Assembly (NCBI GenBank): GCA_964537965.1 | Contig: CAZIDB010000217.1 | Coordinates: 1-7,918 of the forward strand | Direction of reading: 5' to 3' | DNA length: 7,918 nucleotides | Source: SURF-24 sp964537965 | Lineage (GTDB): Bacteria > Bacteroidota > Ignavibacteria > Ignavibacteriales > SURF-24 | Part shown: in pieces, positions 1-5,764 of the stretch | Layout of the letters: each line of letters begins with the position of its first letter | Numbering within the stretch: the first letter of the stretch is position 1 | Position numbers and translations under genes: made by a program | The notes under the pieces: model-generated | What the model saw: the letters and a program-made list of their open reading frames with translations, nothing else | Database searches by the model: none | What the model was told of the DNA's origin: nothing

Positions 1-1609
1 TAAACCAATCAACATCCGCAAAACCGGCATCATTAATTTTACCTTCTCTTGTACAAAATAGCCCGACTTTCGCACCAATCCACCTGCCCGGCTTCGCAAT
101 AAATTTTTCTTCAACAGTAGTATATGATTTTCCATCTATGCTGTAACTAAAGTAACATTCAGCATTCTTTCTAACTTCAACACGAATATAAATATTAGTA
201 CCTTCAAGTTGAGTAAGAACAGTTTCCTTTTCCTGATTCGCTTGATCTGCATTAAGACAAACAGTGTGCGATAGATATAATTTTTTATCAACCTGCTTCA
301 ATGAAAGGTAAGAATAATCTGAACCCATTATTATCAATCCTGTTTTCTCTCTATCAGCAAGCGGATGAAAAGTAAGTTTTGTTGTAACTGTAAATTCTTC
401 TGCAGGAAATTTCTGAAGAAGAAGATTTGGAACATCCCAGTAATTTTTAAAACTATCCGGTAAAGGATTGGCAAATAATCTCAGATAACCTTTGGGTCCT
501 GTTGGAAAGGCCCAGTAAGGTTTTGGATTTGCATGCCATTGCCATTGCAAACCAAGTTTGTTGGAATTAAACTCATCTGAAGCCTGTGGTGTTGTAACCG
601 GATATATTTTTTCCGTCTCTGGTTTTGGATAAGTAAGAACGGGTTCACCTGTTCCATCACCGTCATTATCAATTCCGATTACAGGCCAATCATTTATCCA
701 CATCATTGGTTGGAGATGAACAATTCTGCCATACGTTTCCCTGTCCTGAAAATGAATAAACCATGATTCACCTAGCGTAGTTTCTACCCATGCTCCCTGA
801 TGCGGACCATTGATATTTGTGTTGCCTTGAGTAAGAACAATTTTTTCTTCGTACGGACCATAAATATTTCTAGAGCGAAGTACCAACTGCCATCCCTGCT
901 TTACACCACCGGCAGGAGCAAAGATATAATAATATCCATTTCGTTTATATAACTTTGGTCCTTCAACAGTCGGATGATTACGGTGTCCATCATAAACCAT
1001 TACTCCTTCATCCAGAATTTTTGTCCCTTCTGAATTCATTCTATTAATTACAAGAATACTTTTTATTCCCGCACGGCTTCCGGCATATGCATGAACCAGA
1101 TAAACACTTCCATCATCATCCCACAGAGGACAGCAATCAATCCATCCTTTCATTTCTTTTACAAGTAAGGGTTCACTCCACTGTCCCGAAATATTTTTTG
1201 ATTTTGTCATATAAATTCCAAAATCAGGATCGCCCCAGTAAATGTAAAACTCATCATTTTTAAATCTTAGTGAAGGAGCCCATACACCGTTTCCATGCTG
1301 TGGTTTATCAAATACATCATACGGTTTCAGTTGAGTAATCGCATGACCAATTATTTTCCAGTTCACCAAATCTTTGGAATGAAGTATTGGAAGTCCTGGC
1401 ACACAATTAAAGCTTGATGAGATCATATAATAATCATCACCAACTCTTATCGCATCAGGGTCTGAGTAATCAGAAAAAATAATTGGGTTCTTGTAGGTAC
1501 CGTCTCCGTTATCCGGCATCCAGACTTTGGAGAGAGAAGTATCCTGAGAATAAATTGAAAAGCTAAATAATGAAACAAAGATTAAGGATAGAGAAAATCT
1601 TAAAGTCAT
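1..1609 (-). CDS. GH43 glycoside hydrolase (beta-xylosidase / alpha-L-arabinofuranosidase type), 3' end cut by window
   Basis: The product is a probable exported glycosidase that releases xylose or arabinose from hemicellulose side chains. I translated 536 residues from the ATG at 1609. Residues 1-21 form a signal peptide (hydrophobic core, ending IYS before QD). Residues about 38-330 are the five-bladed GH43 propeller. The expected acidic triad is visible: base D50 in SDYSDPD, pKa-modulating D158 in GWIDCCPLWDDDG, and general acid E216 in VEGPKLY. H270 in NGPHQGAWV is the usual conserved propeller histidine. From about residue 343 (SDEFNS) there is a concanavalin-like C-terminal beta-sandwich of the GH43_C2 type. 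The frame is still open at base 1, at ADVDWF, where such domains normally end, so probably only a few residues are missing. The closest fit from memory is GH43 subfamily 12; xylosidase and arabinofuranosidase cannot be told apart here. A weak AGG lies 9 bases before the start. The gene is last in the row and appears to have its own promoter. Confidence 0.93.
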   Translation of the reverse strand, partial: MTLRFSLSLIFVSLFSFSIYSQDTSLSKVWMPDNGDGTYKNPIIFSDYSDPDAIRVGDDYYMISSSFNCVPGLPILHSKDLVNWKIIGHAITQLKPYDVFDKPQHGNGVWAPSLRFKNDEFYIYWGDPDFGIYMTKSKNISGQWSEPLLVKEMKGWIDCCPLWDDDGSVYLVHAYAGSRAGIKSILVINRMNSEGTKILDEGVMVYDGHRNHPTVEGPKLYKRNGYYYIFAPAGGVKQGWQLVLRSRNIYGPYEEKIVLTQGNTNINGPHQGAWVETTLGESWFIHFQDRETYGRIVHLQPMMWINDWPVIGIDNDGDGTGEPVLTYPKPETEKIYPVTTPQASDEFNSNKLGLQWQWHANPKPYWAFPTGPKGYLRLFANPLPDSFKNYWDVPNLLLQKFPAEEFTVTTKLTFHPLADREKTGLIIMGSDYSYLSLKQVDKKLYLSHTVCLNADQANQEKETVLTQLEGTNIYIRVEVRKNAECYFSYSIDGKSYTTVEEKFIAKPGRWIGAKVGLFCTREGKINDAGFADVDWF

Positions 1610-1704
1610 TTTGGACTACCTGAAATTAAGTTGGGATAAAAATAAAGAATCAGAAACTAAATTGAATATCATACTTGAGTTTAAAAATAAAAACATTGTT
1701 GTCT

Positions 1705-1733
1705 ATAATATCACAAGAGTTTTATTCCATCAA
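1705..1733 (-). promoter_or_regulatory. Putative sigma70-like promoter for the GH43 gene
   Basis: On the minus strand, TTGATG (1733-1728) is followed after exactly 17 bases by TATTAT (1710-1705), close to the TTGACA/TATAAT consensus with ideal spacing. It faces the GH43 start at 1609 and would give a leader of roughly 90 bases. AT-rich DNA produces such matches by chance, and the FCB group often uses a different housekeeping consensus, so this is only a candidate. The size of the gap (263 bases) supports an independent promoter here. Confidence 0.4.
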
Positions 1734-1825
1734 TTGTGTATGGTACAAATAGATTTGGGAATCATGATTAAGACCAAGTTTACTAGAAAATGGCTGGAGT
1801 AAGAATAAACTTTTCACTTAATCAT

Positions 1826-1848
1826 AATTTAAATCTCGGATTTAAATT
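1826..1848. repeat. Perfect AT-rich inverted repeat in the gap after the DUF5703 gene
   Basis: Arms AATTTAAATC (1826-1835) and GATTTAAATT (1839-1848) are perfect 10-base complements around a 3-base centre (TCG). The repeat starts 24 bases past the stop of the DUF5703 gene. As RNA it would fold into a short hairpin that could act as a weak terminator or protect a 3' end, but no T-tract follows it on the minus strand. As DNA it could be an operator upstream of GH43. The structure is certain; the role is not. Confidence 0.55.
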
Positions 1849-1872
1849 CTTCCAGATAAAACTAATTCAGAT

Positions 1873-4164
1873 TTATTTGCTTTTTTGTTCATCAGGCATA
1901 ATTATAATATCTTTCCTGCGTTCCTCAGGAGTAACATTCAAATATTGCAGTTTTCCATTTACAAGATTTCCTTCAACAATTGTATTATACGGTGCGTGCA
2001 GTTTAAATTCTACGTTCCATTCCTTTGGCCAGCATGGGAACAGACGAATTTCTTTCCCTTCGCATTGAAGCAGCATATAATTAAGAGCGAGTTGTAAGTT
2101 TCCGCCATGGTCAACATCCGGTATCCAATCATGGAATGCATTCCACATAGTTGGAAAGCGGCTTTCATTGTAATTTGATGGTATCACCCTGTTGATGACA
2201 AAATTTTTAGCTGTATCAACCAAACCAAGTAGCGCTGCATCAACTGCATTTTGATGCCAGCAATATTCATCCTTATGCAGGCGATTTAAAAAAGTATTTA
2301 CTGCCAGCATTGTATCTTTCTTACCTATTCCGAAGATGCGATACGGAAATACTGCATACAACTCGGGATTCTCCATATTCATTTTCATATCAAATAAATA
2401 TGCGGGCGCCAGATACTTCTTACCATTTATTTCATTTATCGGAAGAGCAGGTAAATGCTCAATAACAAATTTCCATCTGTTTCTCTGTTCTTCATTTAAA
2501 AATAATTCCGGCAAAGAAAGAAGTTTATTTAATGTATAATACAATCCTGCTATTTCTGGCAATGGATTAACAGCAACATGATAAGTCTCCAGAGATTGAG
2601 CCGGACCAAAATGTATTTTCCCGCGGTTATCAAGCTGATAATGTAGCTGATAAAATTTGGTGATCTCTTCGGCGTGCGGTAGTAAAATATTTTTTGCAAA
2701 GGCTGTATCCAGTGTATATTCGTAATATTCGTACATCATAAGCAATTGTTCAATTCCGTTCTGCCAGTAGAATGTAAGATATGTGCACTCAGCCAATGGA
2801 CTTCTGCGCTCATTGAACGGGGTCCAGCCATAATGTCCGCTAACCTCAGCACCCCAGAAAGTTGCTGTCTCCGGAAAGAAAGCTCCGTCATGATTAAAGA
2901 ATATTTTTGTTCTCTCCTTTTGTAAAGGTAACATGTTATGATACATATTAAACCAGGGCTGCATTAAATCGAAATCACCCTGCTCATACATTGGATAATA
3001 AATTAATCGTTGATTCTGAAACCAGAAACCCGGTCCGCCCCAACGCCTGTAATCAGGATTATCCTTAATTCCATAGCTAAAAATTGAACCGTTGAATTTT
3101 ATCGGAAGCTTTCCCCTGCCCGCACAGGCATTCATATAACGGCAAAGGTTATAAGCACGCGAAACCATAAAAGCAGTACTATCAATACCTTCATTATTCC
3201 CGCTTATGTTTACTTTGCTTCTGTTCCAGAAATTTTTCCACCAGTTAACATGCTGAAACTTCAGGTCTACTTTGTCTGCAATTTTATATGATTCAATTAT
3301 TGAGTTAAGTTCATCCTTCCATTCATCAACTGAAGAGGGATGTTTTGTTAACGAATAAATCGAAAAGCTGAATTCTTTATTTTCATCTTCAGAAACCAAT
3401 CTTTTCTCATCTGCAACAACAAAGTCTTCGCCTTCCATAGCGGCGCCAAATATGCGTTTAACTAAAGGATGGTTTAATTTTTTGATAGCATCATTCAATC
3501 CTTGCAAATTCATATTTATCTCATACGGATCATTTTCAGGTTTTCTATTCCCATGATACCAGGTTAAACGTGAACCTGTTTTTTCATATTTGTCCGGGTA
3601 AATTATAGTCTGGAATTTATCCGGTCCATATAAATTTTTAAACATATCGCTAACTTCGGTTGTACTCATTTTAGTAATGCTGTCACGCCAGGTTTCTAGA
3701 AATACTTCCTGCTGAAATTTATGTTTTCCCTTAGTTTCGACATTAATCACCGGATGATTAGCATCAACCCAAATACGGACTTCCAGCCAATTCCCTTCGG
3801 TGATTATAATTTCACTTTGATTGAGATTCAGGTTTTGCTTAAAATTACTGTTGCTAGTAAAAGGATTCGGAGTAAAGCAAATTCTTATCTTTCCTAATTT
3901 TAACAACGATGCATTTTCATCGTATGAATCAGTTTTACCAATTAGAAACAGAACATCCCCATTCTTTTCAACCCAAACATTTAAACCAATGTCGCCATTG
4001 CCAATTGGCATAGAGCCGGTAAAATCTTTACTTGGAGAATTCCAAACAACATTATATGATGACATATCATTGAATTTCTTATCAGATTGCGAAAATATAT
4101 TTGTACCAATAAGAATTAGTAAGAAAATTGTTTTCCCCAGCCTTGATAGTATTTTTTGCAGCAT
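1873..4164 (-). CDS. DUF5703-like, GH95-related exported putative glycoside hydrolase
   Basis: The product is a 763-residue secreted protein, probably a glycosidase of unknown substrate. I place the start at ATG 4164 because GGAG lies 9 bases upstream; an in-frame ATG at 4179 adds five residues and has no such site. Residues 1-26 are a signal peptide ending IFSQ. Residues about 35-290 are a beta-sandwich with the motif SMPIGNGDIGLNVW, typical of DUF5703 and like the GH95 N-domain. About 325-690 looks like an (alpha/alpha)6 barrel, and the rest is a C-terminal beta region (EIRLFPCWPKEW). By eye, GPAQSLETYH aligns with the GH95 SPEN motif, making E526 the candidate acid. PDVDHGGN aligns with GH95 QIDGNFG, making D685 the partner Asp. 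In FQNQRLIYY, N384 matches one GH95 water-activating Asn, while the other is F382. The gene lies 158 bases after the transporter. The fold is likely; the sugar released is unknown, with alpha-fucose or alpha-galactose possible by analogy with GH95. Confidence 0.8.
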   Translation of the reverse strand: MLQKILSRLGKTIFLLILIGTNIFSQSDKKFNDMSSYNVVWNSPSKDFTGSMPIGNGDIGLNVWVEKNGDVLFLIGKTDSYDENASLLKLGKIRICFTPNPFTSNSNFKQNLNLNQSEIIITEGNWLEVRIWVDANHPVINVETKGKHKFQQEVFLETWRDSITKMSTTEVSDMFKNLYGPDKFQTIIYPDKYEKTGSRLTWYHGNRKPENDPYEINMNLQGLNDAIKKLNHPLVKRIFGAAMEGEDFVVADEKRLVSEDENKEFSFSIYSLTKHPSSVDEWKDELNSIIESYKIADKVDLKFQHVNWWKNFWNRSKVNISGNNEGIDSTAFMVSRAYNLCRYMNACAGRGKLPIKFNGSIFSYGIKDNPDYRRWGGPGFWFQNQRLIYYPMYEQGDFDLMQPWFNMYHNMLPLQKERTKIFFNHDGAFFPETATFWGAEVSGHYGWTPFNERRSPLAECTYLTFYWQNGIEQLLMMYEYYEYTLDTAFAKNILLPHAEEITKFYQLHYQLDNRGKIHFGPAQSLETYHVAVNPLPEIAGLYYTLNKLLSLPELFLNEEQRNRWKFVIEHLPALPINEINGKKYLAPAYLFDMKMNMENPELYAVFPYRIFGIGKKDTMLAVNTFLNRLHKDEYCWHQNAVDAALLGLVDTAKNFVINRVIPSNYNESRFPTMWNAFHDWIPDVDHGGNLQLALNYMLLQCEGKEIRLFPCWPKEWNVEFKLHAPYNTIVEGNLVNGKLQYLNVTPEERRKDIIIMPDEQKSK

Positions 4165-4322
4165 TAGTTGAATCTCCATAATTAAGGGGTCAAACCAATC
4201 TATGGAAGCGGATTAGAATCCTATAACTGATCATTTCTCATTTTGCATATACATTGGTATTCAATCATCTTTTCTATACAATTACACACAAAAGATTTTT
4301 TGTTGAAATATTATAATTATTT
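4165..4322. other. Intergenic gap between transporter and DUF5703 gene
   Basis: These 158 AT-rich bases separate two genes on the same strand. I found no convincing promoter pair, no GC-rich hairpin with a T-tract and no RNA gene. The only clear signal is GGAG at 4174-4177, the likely ribosome binding site for the start at 4164. Confidence 0.4.
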
Positions 4323-5714
4323 TTACCATACTTTTTCAATTTCTTCCAGAGGCTTGTTTTTAGTTTCTGGTATAAATTTCCATGTAATAAAAATTGCTGG
4401 CAGGCAGGTAATTCCAAATAACCAGAATGTACCTTTCGCATTTATAGTTTCCAGCAGCCACGGAGTAAACTGACCTACCAGCCAAACACTGAACCAAAGC
4501 GCAAGTGTTGCCACTGCCATTGCTCTTCCTCTTATTCTTGTAGGATAAATTTCAGCTAATATAACCCAAACGACAGGACCGAATGAGAAAGCGAAACAAG
4601 CTATATAGAACAATATAAAAGCAAGTAGCAATGCGCTAGAGTTAATGTTTAATGCAAACAATATTCCTATGGCAAGTAAACCGATTACAGCCCCTGATAT
4701 TCCCCAGATTAATAATGGTTTCCTGCCAAATTTATCTATTGTAAAGATTGCTACAAAAGTAAAAAGTGTATTTACAATTCCTATTGTTACCTGTCCCCAG
4801 AAAGCATCACCTGAACCTAATCCAGCTTCTTTCAGAATTTTAATTCCGTAATAAATAATCGCATTGATTCCGCTGAATTGCGAAAACATCGCCAATGCAA
4901 TTCCAATGACCAGAGCTTTAAATATTCCAGGACTAAACAAATCCCTGAACGAACCTGATTTTGTTTCAAAACTAAGCAAAATTTCTCTAATTTCTATTTG
5001 GGCATTTTCTTCACCGTTAATTCTGGCAACAATGTTATGAGCTTTTTTCTCTTTCCCTTTTGAAATAAGATAACGAGGAGACTCAGGCACAAAAAGTAGA
5101 AAGAGAAAGAAAAAGATTGCTGGTAAGATTCCGGCACCAAACATTCCGCGCCATAATTCCGTAATAAATAACCATTGCCATAACGATCCATTAGAATATG
5201 TTGCTGTATGCGATGCAGTTAATATCAGATAGTTTGAAACATAAGCGGCTAATATTCCAATAGTAATAGCAAGTTGATACAAGGTTACCATCTTTCCGCG
5301 CATATGGGCAATAGAAATTTCCGAAATATATAATGGTGAAACAATCGATGCCACACCAATTCCAAGTCCGCCAACTAACCTGTAAATAACAAGTTCTGTA
5401 TATGACGCGCTTAAAGCGCAACCAATAGCTGAAATTGAAAATAAAACTGATGAAAGAAGAAGAACCGGTTTTCTTCCAAATCCATCACTTAAAAAACCGG
5501 CAATTAAGACACCTAAAATACATCCTAAGAGTGCAATCCCAACAAACCAACCTTCAGCCAGTGCATCGAGTTGAAATTTATCTTTCACAAATCCTTCTGT
5601 GCCGGAAATTACGGCGGTATCAAAACCGAATAGAAATCCACCTAGTGCCGCTACAATAGAGAGCATTAACAGATAGCCTCGGTTTTCCTTATCATTCATA
5701 TAAATAATTTTCAT
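4323..5714 (-). CDS. MFS sugar porter (sugar:H+ symporter, XylE/GLUT-like)
   Basis: The product is an inner-membrane transporter that probably imports a monosaccharide with protons. Its 463 residues and twelve hydrophobic segments match the sugar porter family. Signatures in order: FGFDTAVISG in helix 1 with D32, GFGRKP after helix 2, RGKMVTLYQ at helices 4-5, VPESPRYLISKGK near residue 210, QFSGINAIIYYG in helix 7, DKFGRKP, GPVVWVILAEIYPTRIRGR with W383, and PETKNKPLEEIE at the C-terminus. Compared with XylE, Q279, N284, Y288 and W383 correspond to sugar-binding Gln289, Asn294, Tyr298 and Trp392, but the position of Gln288 is Ser278. Xylose, arabinose, galactose or glucose are all possible substrates. 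It is not of the FucP type, so import of fucose is not implied. The gene follows GH29 after only 50 bases, which suggests co-transcription. The start could instead be ATG 5699 (residue 6); neither start has a clear Shine-Dalgarno site. Confidence 0.93.
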   Translation of the reverse strand: MKIIYMNDKENRGYLLMLSIVAALGGFLFGFDTAVISGTEGFVKDKFQLDALAEGWFVGIALLGCILGVLIAGFLSDGFGRKPVLLLSSVLFSISAIGCALSASYTELVIYRLVGGLGIGVASIVSPLYISEISIAHMRGKMVTLYQLAITIGILAAYVSNYLILTASHTATYSNGSLWQWLFITELWRGMFGAGILPAIFFFLFLLFVPESPRYLISKGKEKKAHNIVARINGEENAQIEIREILLSFETKSGSFRDLFSPGIFKALVIGIALAMFSQFSGINAIIYYGIKILKEAGLGSGDAFWGQVTIGIVNTLFTFVAIFTIDKFGRKPLLIWGISGAVIGLLAIGILFALNINSSALLLAFILFYIACFAFSFGPVVWVILAEIYPTRIRGRAMAVATLALWFSVWLVGQFTPWLLETINAKGTFWLFGITCLPAIFITWKFIPETKNKPLEEIEKVW

Positions 5715-5724
5715 GGTCGACCAT
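5713..5724. repeat. 12-base perfect palindrome at the transporter start
   Basis: ATGGTCGACCAT is self-complementary and has a GC-rich core in otherwise AT-rich DNA. It overlaps the start codon at 5714, or lies just upstream of the alternative start at 5699. It could be an operator or a small hairpin limiting translation initiation. A palindrome this short can arise by chance. Confidence 0.4.
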
Positions 5725-5734
5725 CATTTTAAAT

Positions 5735-5751
5735 TTTTAGTTGAACTAAAA
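5735..5751. repeat. 17-base palindrome between GH29 and transporter genes
   Basis: Arms TTTTAGTT (5735-5742) and AACTAAAA (5744-5751) are perfect complements around a single central G. The repeat sits in the 50-base gap, 13 bases beyond the GH29 stop and about 20 bases before the transporter start. It looks like a dyad binding site for a dimeric regulator. With a one-base loop it is a poor RNA hairpin, so a terminator is less likely. Its function is inferred only from symmetry and position. Confidence 0.45.
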
Positions 5752-5764
5752 TCGAGCTACATTT

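Noticed and set aside
640..690. DNDGDG in the GH43 protein as a dockerin or EF-hand repeat
   Set aside because: It occurs once, lies between propeller and C-terminal domain (residues 314-319), and such Asp-rich stretches are usual there in this GH43 group.
1611..1802. Small plus-strand protein gene in the gap upstream of GH43
   Set aside because: It shows no recognisable domain, begins at the GH43 start region without a ribosome binding site, and overlaps the putative GH43 promoter.
1826..1848. Intrinsic terminator after the DUF5703 gene
   Set aside because: The stem is almost entirely A/T and no run of T follows on the minus strand, so I list it as an inverted repeat of unknown role.
4165..4322. 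Promoter for the DUF5703 gene
   Set aside because: TATA-like hexamers are present, but none has a matching upstream element at proper spacing, and no TAnnTTTG element was found.
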